A DNA stretch of 64,000 nucleotides from Erwinia piriflorinigrans CFBP 5888. GTDB taxonomy: Bacteria; Pseudomonadota; Gammaproteobacteria; Enterobacterales; Enterobacteriaceae. The position numbers and the translations under genes are program-made. The DNA is taken from the NCBI RefSeq assembly GCF_001050515.1, contig NZ_CAHS01000021.1, positions 1-64,000 of the forward strand, in the 5' to 3' direction. Below are positions 53,856 to 63,321 of the stretch, piece after piece. Every line of letters begins with the position of its first letter. The stretch's first letter is position 1. A model generated the notes under the pieces. The model saw only the letters and a program-made list of their open reading frames with translations, ran no database searches and had not been told where the DNA came from.

Positions 53856-54337
53856 GGCAGCAGCCCTCCCACCGTATCGGTGATGTTGCCGATGGCGGCG
53901 CTGGCTTTATCCTGCATATTGCTTAACTGGTCGCTCAGGTCGCCAAACAGATCGTTCAGCACATCGTCCACCCGCTTCAGCGTCAGCTTAAACTCAATGC
54001 GCCGCGCCTGGCCGCTGGCAGAAAATTCGGTTTTGGTCTGCTCCAGTTCCTCAATGATAAACATGCCGAAAATGGTGCCGCTGCCCTCAATCAGCGGCCA
54101 GGCTTTGCCCAGCTCCGCCATCAGCTCCAGCGGCACCAGCGACAGCCTGCCGCCGGTGACTTCAGGCAGCAGGACGCCGCTTAGCGTCAGGGTGTCGTTA
54201 TCCGCGCCGAGAAACTGCGCCGACGGCCGATGGCTCACCCGGCTGTTTATGCCGTAGCGCCAGCTGCGATGGTATTGCAGCGTCTGATACGGCAGGGTGC
54301 TTAGCTTAAATACGTATAAACCCAGTACCATCATCAT
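53852..54337 (-). CDS. U: P2 gpU-like tail protein
   Basis: 161 residues. gpU core: LGLYVFKLSTLPYQTLQYHR, WRYGINSRVSHRPSAQFLGA, TLSGVLLPEVTGG and GMFIIEELEQTKTEF. It takes part in tail-tip assembly. Four-base overlaps with both T and D show tight coupling. Confidence 0.92.
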   Translation of the reverse strand: MMMVLGLYVFKLSTLPYQTLQYHRSWRYGINSRVSHRPSAQFLGADNDTLTLSGVLLPEVTGGRLSLVPLELMAELGKAWPLIEGSGTIFGMFIIEELEQTKTEFSASGQARRIEFKLTLKRVDDVLNDLFGDLSDQLSNMQDKASAAIGNITDTVGGLLP

Positions 54338-56794
54338 ATGTCATACCCCTCCTGGTCCCGTAGATTGCTCAGCGCCTGCGACCGGGCGCTGCGTTCGCGT
54401 TCCGCAAGCTGGCGCGCCACTTCCTGCGCGATGTCCTGCGGGTTCTGCCCCGGCTGCACGTAGATGGCGATCGGCGCATGTGTGGAAATGTTCACTATCG
54501 GCGCAGCCCGCGCCGTCTGGCTGCCCTGACCCGCTGCGGCTTTAGCGGGCAGGCTAAGCGGATGCAGCGGCGCGGCGTCTGCCGGGGCGGCGGCAACGCC
54601 CATCATCCCCGCCACCACCGAGGCCAGCGCCGCAGTGCGCCTGCGGCTGGTGATGTTCGCCGGGCCGTTGACGATTTCCGGGCCGTTTTCCCCGACGATA
54701 CCGGTCTGCCCGGCGCGAATATAGCCGCCGCTGTCATACATGCTGAACTGCCCGAAAGGGCCATAATCGGCGGGCGCTACCCAGCCGCCCGGATTGTTAA
54801 TCGCCCCCTGCTGCTGTTTCAGCACTTGCGCGGGCAGCTTCACCTCTGCCGCCTCTTTTTTGACCAGGCCCAGACTTTCCAGCAGCCCTCTCACGCCACT
54901 TCGGATCGAATCGAGCGGGTGGAGAACGATATTCAGCCCCTCCGCCAGTAAAGTACCGAAGTTGCGCCCCATTTCTGCGGCGCTCTGTAACTCCTCAGTG
55001 GAGGATTTAACCGGAGTGAGCAGCTCGGTAAACCAGTTCCATACCCCTTTTACCGCGTTGCCGATGGCGTCGAATATCGGCTGGAGCGGGGCAAGCGCCT
55101 CGCTGATGGGCGCGGCTGCCGCGCTGAATCCTTCCACCACGCCGCCGAGGAAGGCTTTGATCGGCTCCCAGTAATTCCATATCAGCAGCGCCGCCCCAAC
55201 CAGCGCAGCCACCAGCAGCCCTACCGGACTTAACAGAAAGCCCAGCACGCCCGAAATACCGTACAGCGCGAGGCGCAACAGGGCTAATGGCCCGGAAGTC
55301 AGCGTACTCAACACTTCGCCGGTGATGCTCATCTCGGCGCGCAGCATCGCCATCGGATTTGACGCCATGCCGATCGCCGTTTTTATACCGGACATCCCCG
55401 CACGCCATATCTCCATCGGGCTTTTCATCTCGACAATCGACGCCTTGATGCTGGAAAACCCGGCGCGCAGCATCGCCATCGGCGGGGGGGCGGCGGGCGC
55501 GCAGCATCGCCATCAGCGGGCCGCCGACGGCTTTCAGGGCATCGCCCATCACTCCGGCCGTGCGGCTCAATGCGTTTTTAGGGCTGTCAAGCAGGCCTTT
55601 GTAGCCACTGGTGGCGGCCAGCGCGTTGCGCAGCAACGTCAGCGGCGCATTGGCCAGCCAGCCCAGCGCTTTCCCCGTGCTGCCGACCGCTGCGGTCAAC
55701 GAGGGCAGCCCTTTTACGCCGATCGTCGACAGGCCGAGGCGCATCGCCGCCAGCGGCCCCAGCACCGCCGCGGCCGCCCCAGCGAGAGTGCCAAGCGCGA
55801 CGGCCAGTGCCGCTCCCCCCGCCGCCAGTTTCATCAGCGTGCCCGCCAGCTGCGGGTTTTGCTCAACCCACTGGCGCATCGCCACGGTGACTTTCCTGAC
55901 GTTTTCGAGGATCTCCATCAGCGGCTGGTGCAGGGTTGCGCCCAGGCTGCCGGAGAGGTTGTCCATGCTGGTTTGCACCATCATCCATTCCCCGGCCAGC
56001 CCGCCCTGGCCGCTGGCTTTCTGCTGCGCCTGTTTGCTGGCAGCCGCCAGCAGCGCACGTTTCTGGTCTTCCCAGTTATCCTGCGGATTTGCCTGCTGGT
56101 TGCGCGCCGCTTCGGCCACCAGCGCGGCATAGCCGGCCGCGCCGTTTTCCACCGGCTGCCGTTCGCTGGCATTTTTGATTGCCGCCAGCAAATCGTCGTA
56201 GCGGGCAGTGGGCTGGCCACTTTTATCCAGCAGGCCGCTGACCTCGTTGGTCACGCCCTTCATCGCGCTTTCCATGCTGGCGTCTTGTTTGATCGCCGAA
56301 AGAATTGGCGTACCGAGGGACATCCCGGCGGCCTTGCTGCCCGCGCCAAATGCGGCAATGCGATCGCGGACTTCCAGCCTGGCGGCATGCGTATCGCGCG
56401 CCGCCCGGAGGCGTGCCTGCTGTGCTTCCGGCGCGGGCAGTGAATGCTGACTGACCGGCAGCAGGTTCTGACTCACGGGCAGTGAATGCTGACTGACCGG
56501 CGTCTGACGGGTTTTATCGGCGAGTTGCCGCAGCCGCTGAGCGCTGTTTTGCAGCGCGTCAATAGCCTGGCTGGCCTGCTTCTGTAGCCCAAGCTGCTTC
56601 ACCGCCTGGCCGTTGCCGGAAGCAAAGGTTTTATACAGCTGCACCGCGTTCTGGTTCGCCTTTTCAAGGCTGGCCCGGATGGTGCCGAGAGCGACCGACA
56701 GCGCCTTTGAGCCGTCAGTCGTGGATCGAAATGAGCGGGTGAGCTGGTCAACCGCTTTCTGAATGTCCTGCAAACGCAGGTTGTTATGACTCAT
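54334..56794 (-). pseudogene. T: P2 gpT-like tail tape measure, frameshifted in a C7 run
   Basis: The N-terminal 440 or so residues (from MSHNNLRLQDIQKAVDQLTR) and the C-terminal 381 residues are in different frames, joined at a run of seven C (55494-55500, G on the plus strand). Total length is 2461 bases, one more than a multiple of three; removing one C gives 819 residues, close to P2 gpT (815). The protein has coiled-coil and hydrophobic segments and a repeat of QHSLPVSQ units near residue 110. As written it is truncated after about 595 codons. A sequencing error in the homopolymer is an alternative. Confidence 0.85.
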
Positions 56795-57223
56795 TGCTGG
56801 CCCCGCTTCGCTGAATCGCTTTATGCCGCCATTCCAGCACTTCGGCTAGCGGCATAACGTCGGTAACGGACGGCGGCCAGTGGAAAATGGTGGCAATATC
56901 GGCCACCAGGCAGTCTACGGTCAGGCTGTCGGTAAACCGGCAAGCACCGACTTCTTCAATAAAAAAGTGACCACCTCAATCGACAGCGCGGTGAGGTCGG
57001 CCGGATCCAACTCGGCCATCTCCTGTGCGGTCAGGGCCGGGGTGGAGATGCGCGGAATAATGGTCATCATGGCGGCTACGTCCATATCCATGATCGCCTG
57101 CAAGCGGGTGCCGCGCAGCGCGCCGGACTGCGGTTTGTGCAGCACGATTTCGCTGATGGTGGTTTTACCGCGCAGAACAGGGGTATCCAGCAGAACAATT
57201 TTTTCGTTTGCTTTGTCGCTCAT
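56784..57223 (-). CDS. E': P2 E+E' fusion made by -1 frameshifting
   Basis: E reads in frame 0 to 56921. At the slippery T-TTT-TTA (56966-56960) a -1 shift gives an extension through RFTDSLTVDCLVADIATIFH and WPPSVTDVMPLAEVLEWR to a TAA at 56784-56786. The extension overlaps the T start by 11 bases. The P2 tail operon uses such a shift to make gpE', and tail assembly needs both forms. The sequence keeps both the site and the extension. Confidence 0.8.
56921..57223 (-). CDS. E: P2 gpE-like tail assembly protein
   Basis: 100 residues: KIVLLDTPVLRGKTTISEIV, LRGTRLQAIMDMDVAAMMTI and LTALSIEVVTFLLKKSVLAG. It matches the tail assembly chaperone family of P2 (Mu-like gp41). It lies between FII and T. 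Confidence 0.9.
   Translation of the reverse strand: MSDKANEKIVLLDTPVLRGKTTISEIVLHKPQSGALRGTRLQAIMDMDVAAMMTIIPRISTPALTAQEMAELDPADLTALSIEVVTFLLKKSVLAGLPTA
56960..56966 (-). promoter_or_regulatory. Slippery heptamer TTTTTTA for -1 frameshift
   Basis: Coding-strand T TTT TTA in the E reading frame, seven codons from... the E C-terminal region, followed by the E' frame. It fits the X-XXY-YYZ rule and the position of the known P2 frameshift. Confidence 0.75.
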
Positions 57224-57279
57224 TGTTTTTTTCCTGATTATCGGGATGGCTGGCGCGGGGAGCCGCGCCAGAAAAAGGT

Positions 57280-57795
57280 TTACAGGCCGAGTGCGTTGCG
57301 GTGCGCTTCCATCAGATCAACGCCGCCGACGATTTCCACCATGTTGACCAGGTCGACTTCGTACAGCACTTCGCCGTCGATGGTCAGTTTGGCGTAGCTG
57401 TTGGTGCTGGTGACTTTGGTGGTGCTGCTTTCGCCGCTTTTCCACTCGCCGGAATCCAGCTCTTTGTGGCGACCGCGTACCACCAGCTCCACCGCCTGCA
57501 CTTCGCCGGTATCATCGCGCTGGATGGAGCCGGTAAAGCGCAGCTGGATGCCGTCTACCGTGGCTTTGCCCATCTGCTTAAACAGCAGCAGCTCGGTGCC
57601 GCCGATGGTGAATTCCGTGTCCAGCGCGCCGTCATCCAGCCCCATGTCCACGTCCACCGCGCCGGGCATGCCGCCCCCGCGATATTTCTCAAACTTGCGG
57701 GTGAATTTCGGCAGCGTCAGAGATTCGGTCAGTCCCTGCCAGTTGTTACCGTCATTGAACAGGTTCAGATGTTTTAACTTGCGTGGTAATGCCAT
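57280..57795 (-). CDS. FII: P2 FII-like tail tube protein
   Basis: 171 residues: LPRKLKHLNLFNDGNNWQGL, LPKFTRKFEKYRGGGMPGAV and DMGLDDGALDTEFTIGGTEL are FII hallmarks. FII forms the inner tube, a structural relative of T6SS Hcp. Ten bases after FI. Confidence 0.94.
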   Translation of the reverse strand: MALPRKLKHLNLFNDGNNWQGLTESLTLPKFTRKFEKYRGGGMPGAVDVDMGLDDGALDTEFTIGGTELLLFKQMGKATVDGIQLRFTGSIQRDDTGEVQAVELVVRGRHKELDSGEWKSGESSTTKVTSTNSYAKLTIDGEVLYEVDLVNMVEIVGGVDLMEAHRNALGL

Positions 57796-57804
57796 GTTGT
57801 CCCC

Positions 57805-58977
57805 TTACGCACTGACCTGACTGGAGAAATCCAGCAGGTAACGATCGGTGATGCGCTGACGCAGCATCAGGTTTTCCAGCGGCGGCACTGGCGTGAAGTC
57901 ATAATCAATGGTCAGTTTCCCGGCTTTCAGGGAATCTTTATCGTTGACCGACTCATCCAGCCAGCAGTCCGCGCCGATGATATAGCCCTGGGTTTTCAGG
58001 TTACGCAGCTTGGCGCGAATGCCTTCGATAATGTCACGCGCCAGCGACGGGTTAAGCACGCCGTCTACCGCCCACATGTGCGCTTCAGCGATGGTGTCGG
58101 CCAAAACCTGCGCGGTGCGGGTGTAGTTTTCAAAGGCGAACAGCGGATCGTCGCTAAGGCAGCGTGAGCCCCAGAAACGGAAGCCGTCTTTGCGGATAAG
58201 CGTGGTGACGTCGTTCTGGTTGAGCAGCCCGGCATCAGTTGCCGGATCTTGCAGATCCCAGAACACATCGGCAGAAAGCCCGGTGACGCCGTTCACGCCG
58301 ACGTTTGACAGGGATTTATGCCAGCCGGTCTGCTGATCAATTTTGGCGCGCAGGCCGAGCGCACGGGCGGTGGCGTAAGCGCTTTCTTCGGCCTTCTTCA
58401 CGCTGTCAAAGTTGACGAAGTCAGGCCAAATCAGCATCCCTTCGCGCTGACTGAAGTTTTTGCGGTAGGCCAGCGCTTCCGTCACCGTTTTGCAGCCGTG
58501 GGCAGCCAGGTAAGCGAAGCCGCGCAGGCTTTGCGCCACACTCAGCAGTTCGGTGGCGACGGCTTGGTTATCCAGCCCCGGCGCGCCGAGGATACGCGGC
58601 TTAACGCCGAGCTGTGTCTGGGCAGAAAGCAGCGCTTTGATGCCGGTTTTTTTGCCGTCATCGGTGACGCCACCAATGAGATTAGCGGTGGTTTCCTCTT
58701 CGCTTTTCCCTTCAGGAACGCGTACCACCACCGTGACCGGGCTGGCCTGGTCGGCGATGGCCTTCAGCGAACGCGCCAGCGTGCCGGACTCACCGGCTTT
58801 ACCGCTGGCGGTAAGCACGTCGGTCAACAACACCGGTTTGTTAAGAGGAAAGAGGGTTGCATCGGCATCATCGCCGGTGCAGACCATGCCCACGATAGCG
58901 GTGCTGACCGTGGTAATGGGGCGGGTGCCTTCGTTGATTTCAACAACGCGCACGCCGTGGTGATAGTCCTGAGCCAT
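57805..58977 (-). CDS. FI: P2 FI-like tail sheath protein
   Basis: 390 residues from the ATG at 58977 ([20 protein letters not shown]); the frame open to 59118 is outside the family. Typical segments: [51 protein letters not shown] and the end [17 protein letters not shown] forms the contractile sheath, a relative of TssBC. An N-terminal piece of a second FI gene lies at 45781-45864. Confidence 0.95.
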   Translation of the reverse strand: MAQDYHHGVRVVEINEGTRPITTVSTAIVGMVCTGDDADATLFPLNKPVLLTDVLTASGKAGESGTLARSLKAIADQASPVTVVVRVPEGKSEEETTANLIGGVTDDGKKTGIKALLSAQTQLGVKPRILGAPGLDNQAVATELLSVAQSLRGFAYLAAHGCKTVTEALAYRKNFSQREGMLIWPDFVNFDSVKKAEESAYATARALGLRAKIDQQTGWHKSLSNVGVNGVTGLSADVFWDLQDPATDAGLLNQNDVTTLIRKDGFRFWGSRCLSDDPLFAFENYTRTAQVLADTIAEAHMWAVDGVLNPSLARDIIEGIRAKLRNLKTQGYIIGADCWLDESVNDKDSLKAGKLTIDYDFTPVPPLENLMLRQRITDRYLLDFSSQVSA

Positions 58978-59135
58978 AAGGCAGTTTCTCCGGTTTACTT
59001 GGGGTTTGGTTATTGTTGTTTTTTTCCGGCACCGGTTGCACGCGAAGGGCTTTGTTATGCGGCTGATACAATTCGCCGCGCGTTTTCCCCTGCCGTGACG
59101 CAGGTTGGCGGCCGACAAAAACGTCGGCTTCAGGC

Positions 59136-59164
59136 AAAAAAAAGCCCCTGCAACAGGCAGGGGC
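59136..59164 (-). terminator. Rho-independent terminator between tail fibre and FI
   Basis: Coding-strand GCCCCTGC, loop, GCAGGGGC, then eight T. It separates the tail-fibre operon from the FI-FII-E-T-U-D operon, as in P2. Confidence 0.85.
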
Positions 59165-59200
59165 CGGATTATCTGGCTGCGCAGTTCAGGGTGCGCGGGA

Positions 59201-60274
59201 TTACGTCACCCGATACCAGGCCATCAGTTTGATATTCGCTTCAACAACGTTGAACGCCACATCGCTCCCCATATTTTCCGTTCTGCCGTCGACGAAGTTG
59301 TGTCCGTGTGGACCGATGTAGAGATCGTGAGCGTGATCGCCCCCTTCTGAAGTGTCATTACAGTCGTGCATAAGCTGATTATCCGATCCGCTGGACTGGG
59401 CCCCCCACTTTCCTCCCGGGCTTCCCCAACCGCTTTGATGGGCATGCCTGCCGCCCGACGAGGTCGTTTTGTTGCCGAGATCGGCTTCCTGTATCGCGCC
59501 GGTGACCGACAGCGACAGGGTTGGCAGGTTGTCTCTGGTGAGGATCACGCTGTCGCTGCCACCCATCTGCCCCACGTCTGAGCCATCCGCGCACGCCACG
59601 CGCACGGAACGCCCTTCCTCAAGGTAACGCCATGTTGACCAGGGCCATGTGCCATTGGGGTCAACGTGTTGCTGGAAGAAACGCACCGTGCCGATGGGAT
59701 TATTCTCATCCCAGGCGCGACGGGATTCGCCGGCTATCGCGTCATCTATCGCCATGATGGTTCTGTTATCGGCCGCACGGATTTCCTGGTCAGTGTAGGT
59801 TTTTGCCGCGTCCAGTGCGGCGTTGACGTCTTCCCGCGTGGCAATCACGAGTGTCGGATCGACGATCATCTCCACGTTGCTGGTGCTGCTGACAGCGAGT
59901 TGGATGCGCACAATTTGCGTGCGGCTGGAGCCGTCTTCTGCCACCGGCTTATAGCTTTCCGGCATATTCCCGATGGCCACACACACGCCATCGTTGGCGA
60001 ACAGTGCAACCTCGCGCAGCCACCAGCCGCCCGTCTGCGGCGGTATGATTATCTCTGCCAGCACCGTGCCGGGCAGAACCACCTCCAGCTTATTGAGCAG
60101 CGAGCGGTAAACTTCGCCAATCAGCGCCGTCTGCGCCGGATCGGGGATTGGCAGTACACCGCCGCCGTCCCCCACCGCCATATGTGTGATATCCATTTTA
60201 TCACCAGCCGCGATGGCGGCAGCCAGGCGATCTGCTCCGACGTGGGTCAGGGTGGCAAAGTATTTTTTCTGCAT
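59201..60274 (-). CDS. Phage tail fibre protein (P2 H-like N-terminus)
   Basis: 357 residues. The N-terminal domain is that of P2 gp[41 protein letters not shown] and [20 protein letters not shown]. The C-terminal third differs and has [20 protein letters not shown] followed by [12 protein letters not shown] and [14 protein letters not shown], the metal-coordinating HxH pattern of short-fibre receptor tips. It attaches the tail to the host surface. AAGGATGATG precedes the start. No assembly gene G follows. Confidence 0.88.
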   Translation of the reverse strand: MQKKYFATLTHVGADRLAAAIAAGDKMDITHMAVGDGGGVLPIPDPAQTALIGEVYRSLLNKLEVVLPGTVLAEIIIPPQTGGWWLREVALFANDGVCVAIGNMPESYKPVAEDGSSRTQIVRIQLAVSSTSNVEMIVDPTLVIATREDVNAALDAAKTYTDQEIRAADNRTIMAIDDAIAGESRRAWDENNPIGTVRFFQQHVDPNGTWPWSTWRYLEEGRSVRVACADGSDVGQMGGSDSVILTRDNLPTLSLSVTGAIQEADLGNKTTSSGGRHAHQSGWGSPGGKWGAQSSGSDNQLMHDCNDTSEGGDHAHDLYIGPHGHNFVDGRTENMGSDVAFNVVEANIKLMAWYRVT

Positions 60275-60337
60275 AACATCATCCTTTATGTTTTTTTCCC
60301 AATAATAATCAACACGTTCTTAACGTTTTACGTGCCG

Positions 60338-60892
60338 TCACGCACTTTCGTCCGGTCGACGGGCCTGGTCGGGTGAATAGACCGTGACGATATCGCCCGT
60401 ACAACTGGCCGCTTTGAGATACGCCACGCCCGCAACGATCGCAGAGATAGCAAGCTGCGCGATATGGCGGCTCACCGGTCGTGTATCGCCAATAAGCCGC
60501 TCAAGTTCGCTGACCATTGCGGCGTTAATGCCCGTCTCTCCGACGTCAATTTCCAGGCGAAAGGTGCCCGCCGCATCGTCCTCCTGCCACCACTCCCGGA
60601 GGATCATGGCATAGCCGAGGTTTTCGATAACGCGCCGCATGGCCGCGACCGTCCCCTTATGCCGATGGATGTAAAATGCATGGATGACCGTCTGGCGTTT
60701 CTCCTCTTCACTCCAGCTTTTGTCCCAGCGGTCAACGGAAAACGCCCAAGCCAGATACGGCAGAAATTCGATCGGGCAGCTGGCCGGGTTCCACAGTTCG
60801 CGCAGCGGCGTTTGCAAGTCGGAGATGCCGCTACAGCTTGATGCCAGACGGCGCTCAAGCGGCGAGGAGCCGGTAGGTAACAGGCTATTCAT
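60338..60892 (-). CDS. I: P2 gpI-like tail baseplate protein
   Basis: 184 residues: LLPTGSSPLERRLASSCSGI, RELWNPASCPIEFLPYLAWA, FSVDRWDKSWSEEEKRQTVI and HRHKGTVAAMRRVIENLGYA are classical gpI. It is a baseplate component next to J. A GGAGG site precedes the ATG. The upstream J gene is missing. Confidence 0.92.
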   Translation of the reverse strand: MNSLLPTGSSPLERRLASSCSGISDLQTPLRELWNPASCPIEFLPYLAWAFSVDRWDKSWSEEEKRQTVIHAFYIHRHKGTVAAMRRVIENLGYAMILREWWQEDDAAGTFRLEIDVGETGINAAMVSELERLIGDTRPVSRHIAQLAISAIVAGVAYLKAASCTGDIVTVYSPDQARRPDESA

Positions 60893-61186
60893 TGCGGCCT
60901 CCGGTGATGCGGTCTTGCCCGGCGCAGATCGCCTGCACCTTATCCGGCAGCGGCCGTGCGGGGCCGCCCTGTCGGATAGCGGATGGCGGGATAGAAAAGG
61001 TTTTGCTCACAAATACACTCCATTGCGTTATTACCGGCGTAAGCGCCGCCGCGAACGGCAGCATGGGGTGCGCAGGCCCGGTCTGTTGTCCCCGCACCTG
61101 CACAATCAACCGGGGATATAGTCGGCCTCGAAGGGGATCACTGCACCCGCTGGCCGTTGTCGGATGGCTGACACAATACGCCGCTA

Positions 61187-61210
61187 TAAAAAACGCCCGT
61201 TAAGGGCGCT
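61187..61210 (-). terminator. Terminator-like hairpin right of the phage genes
   Basis: On the minus strand CGCCC-TTAA-CGGGCG is followed by TTTTTT. It would stop transcripts entering the tail genes from the right. Confidence 0.6.
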
Positions 61211-61410
61211 ATTGCGGCGGGCGGGCACTTTTTTCAGCGACATCGTTATCTGTGATACCGATGGCCTGAGATAACCATCATCCAAATACCTGAAATTAGG
61301 CACTCATCTCATTCTTAATACCCATATCATTATCGTATTCACGCCATTGCTTAAATAATTCGGATGTGTCTTATTAATCAATCATTCCCTTTAATTAAAA
61401 AAATAATATT

Positions 61411-61440
61411 GGTAACTGCATTCTGAAGTTAACCACTGCA
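61411..61440 (+). promoter_or_regulatory. Degenerate hrp-box-like sequence
   Basis: GGTAAC, 16 bases, CCAC, compared with the HrpL promoter consensus GGAACC-N15/16-CCACNNA. The -10-like part is exact for four bases and the spacing is right, but the -35-like part matches at only four of six. It lies about 110-200 bases upstream of the repeat-protein gene, depending on the start. Confidence 0.3.
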
Positions 61441-61617
61441 AAAATAGCTTCTCACTCTATTTTTGGCGTATGTCTTTCAGCGTCCATATTAACTTCAATT
61501 TTATTTTTTTCAGACATAACTGGAATTTTGTCTAAAAAATGAAATATGAGTTTTCCGGAATGCAAAAGTATTCCTCCCATCGATACGGGCAATCACTGCC
61601 CTTTCAGGAATAACGAC

Positions 61618-63018
61618 ATGTTTATGACCCTCGAAAATGTGATTCAGGAAGGTTTTGGCTTCGTCACCGTTAATCAGGGTGAGGTGGAGCCACTGCCAGA
61701 CATTGACTACTTTGTACAATTGATAGTCTATGCTGCCAGTAAAAACATTCCGTTGCGCAATAAGCAACCTGTAGATGAAGGTGATGCGCCTCGAAAAAAG
61801 GTGATGGAGCATTTGAATGCCGTAAGCCTTTCTGCGTTAGCAGCGTCGGCCTACATTGGAGCAATACAGGATCTGCCTACTCTGGAGCATGTCGCGGGTC
61901 GTATCTCTGCATTGCCTCACTTGCTGCGGCACAGTGCTGTACAAACAGCTGGCCAACAATTAAGAAAAGCCACCACCTGCCACCCGGAGAACCTCGCCCA
62001 TGAGGATCTCCGGATGCGGGTGGGCAAACGGCGTATTCTGAACGGTGAATCCTGGATTGCGGTCGCCCTGGAACAAAAAATCGCACGCCCCACGGCGGTT
62101 ATCGAACTGAACAGGGAGGTTTTGAACCGGCCGCACGGGGCGATTGTCCTGAACCACCCATTCCACCCCACGCTCGCCCCGTTCATTGCCGCACTGGAGA
62201 CAATAGTCGTTGAAGGCGCGGCCGGAGAGGAAGCCCACAGCGGCATACCCTGGCAAAGGGTCGCCGGCAAGTACGAAATCATGTGTCCCCGGGCCACTAA
62301 CCAACTTCAGCGGATAGCCGTCAACGGTGTGGCCGGGAAGGAGGTTCGCAACGGCGTCCCCTGGGAAGAGGTCGCCGAGAAATACGGGATCACGCTCGAC
62401 GAAGCCATTGTCGATCTTCAAATGATTATTGTCGAAGGTAAGGCCTGGCAGGATGTCCGCAACGGCAAACCCTGCAACATAGTCGCTGAAAAACACGGGA
62501 TCACAGACCCCGGGGCCCTTTACATACTTCAATATATGGCCATTGATGAGGGTGAGGCGGGAGAGGAGGTCAGGAGCGGCACATCTTGCGACACAGTCGC
62601 CCAAAAATGGGGCATCAGCGATGTGATGGCCATTTATCAACTTCAGATGATAGCCGTCAATGGTCTGGCCGGGGAGCGTGTCCGCAACGGCGAACGCTGC
62701 AACACGGTCGCCCGGGAATGCGGGATCACGCACGACGAAGCCTTTCTCGAACTTCAGCTAAAGACCGTCGACGGCATGGCTGGGGAGCGTGTGCGCAACG
62801 GCGAATACGGGATCGCGGTCGCCGGGGAATACAGAATCAGTCATCCCATAGCCTTGAAAATCCTTGAGACAATGCCCGTCCGCCATCCGCCGTTCGGGCA
62901 GTCTACCCGAACGGCGCGCGCTGGGATCTGGTCACAGTGGAACACCCTCGCCTTTACCATTCTCCTTCCCCCCCTGCGCATGATAGCAAACGCTTTTTGG
63001 CGTCTCATGGGCAGATAA
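61618..63018 (+). CDS. Protein with six 37-residue repeats, unknown (effector-like)
   Basis: 466 residues from the ATG at 61618, which has AGGAA seven bases upstream; an ATG at 61546 would add 24 residues without a ribosome site. A helical N-terminal region is followed by repeats at about residues 193-415, each built on L(Q/E).IAV.G.AGE.VRNG....VA..YGI....A; two weaker units precede them. The repeat looks like a helix-turn-helix solenoid. The C-terminus ends in an amphipathic or hydrophobic segment (LAFTILLPPLRMIANAFWRL). No known family recognised. Repeat proteins of this kind are common among type III effectors, but the link is an inference. Confidence 0.65.
   Translation: MFMTLENVIQEGFGFVTVNQGEVEPLPDIDYFVQLIVYAASKNIPLRNKQPVDEGDAPRKKVMEHLNAVSLSALAASAYIGAIQDLPTLEHVAGRISALPHLLRHSAVQTAGQQLRKATTCHPENLAHEDLRMRVGKRRILNGESWIAVALEQKIARPTAVIELNREVLNRPHGAIVLNHPFHPTLAPFIAALETIVVEGAAGEEAHSGIPWQRVAGKYEIMCPRATNQLQRIAVNGVAGKEVRNGVPWEEVAEKYGITLDEAIVDLQMIIVEGKAWQDVRNGKPCNIVAEKHGITDPGALYILQYMAIDEGEAGEEVRSGTSCDTVAQKWGISDVMAIYQLQMIAVNGLAGERVRNGERCNTVARECGITHDEAFLELQLKTVDGMAGERVRNGEYGIAVAGEYRISHPIALKILETMPVRHPPFGQSTRTARAGIWSQWNTLAFTILLPPLRMIANAFWRLMGR
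62194..62862 (+). repeat. Six coding repeats of about 111 bp
   Basis: Six units in frame: five of 37 codons and the fourth of 38. Identity between units is only moderate at protein level, so the array is old or under diversifying change, unlike the perfect duplication at 41160. The most constant part is VRNG and VA.(K/E)(Y/H)GI. Confidence 0.8.
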
Positions 63019-63321
63019 AGATCTGTCAGCGACATAACGGAGATCGCCCAGGGTGAAAAGAGCACAACAGGCCAGGATAGGTGGGCATGAATATTAAGGA
63101 AGAATAAAAGGCAAGTCGGCCTGTTTATCTGCCCTGGACTGCCCTGCTGAATGCAACACGGCATGGCAGATTGATATTAATTGTGAGCCGCCATGCAATT
63201 TCGAATTTCCCGCGCTTCCCGACATGTCAATTGCTTTATTTTTGAACATTAAGTGACTAATAATCCAGCATCATTTGGTCGTACCAGTCATTGATGGAAT
63301 TTTCAGGGGAAGGTTTTTTTC
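63019..63321. other. Spacer upstream of the tpsB remnant
   Basis: 303 bases, no gene seen. The last 20 bases hold TTTTCAGGGGAAGG, a good ribosome site for the ATG at 63322. Confidence 0.45.

Larger units (their letters stand above)
52455..60892. mobile_element. P2-like prophage remnant, tail module only
   Basis: Genes on the minus strand in order I, tail fibre, FI, FII, E/E', T, U, D, ogr. Head, lysis, replication and integration genes are all missing, as are V, W, J, G and X. The part that is left builds the sheath, tube, tape measure and tail tip. On its own it cannot make a working phage, and without V, W and J probably no bacteriocin-like tail either. Confidence 0.85.
60893..61545. other. 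Gap at the right edge of the phage remnant
   Basis: No supported gene. A 74-codon minus-strand frame (60885-61109) has no resemblance to gpJ and no family. The left half has phage-like base content; from about 61,210 on it is AT-rich. It contains a terminator (61192-61209) and a degenerate hrp-box-like site (61411-61440). Confidence 0.45.

Noticed and set aside
55322..56443. 373-codon plus-strand frame opposite the tape measure gene
   Set aside because: Long only because of the low stop frequency in GC-rich repeated sequence; composition (many R, Q, H) is that of an antisense shadow. The same goes for 58318-59232 opposite FI.
56440..56500. Short tandem repeat as a mobile or regulatory element
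   Set aside because: It encodes QHSLPVSQ-type units inside the tape measure linker and is best explained as coding.
60885..61109. 74-codon minus-strand frame as gpJ or lysis gene
   Set aside because: Position suits gpJ, but the sequence does not resemble it, and no family feature is visible.
61960..62733. 257-codon minus-strand frame with periodic sequence opposite the repeat protein
   Set aside because: Its periodicity only reflects the coding repeats on the other strand. The plus frame has the ribosome site, the stop and the better codon pattern.
62194..62862. CRISPR-like array
   Set aside because: The repeats are 111 bp, in frame, diverged and without unique spacers.
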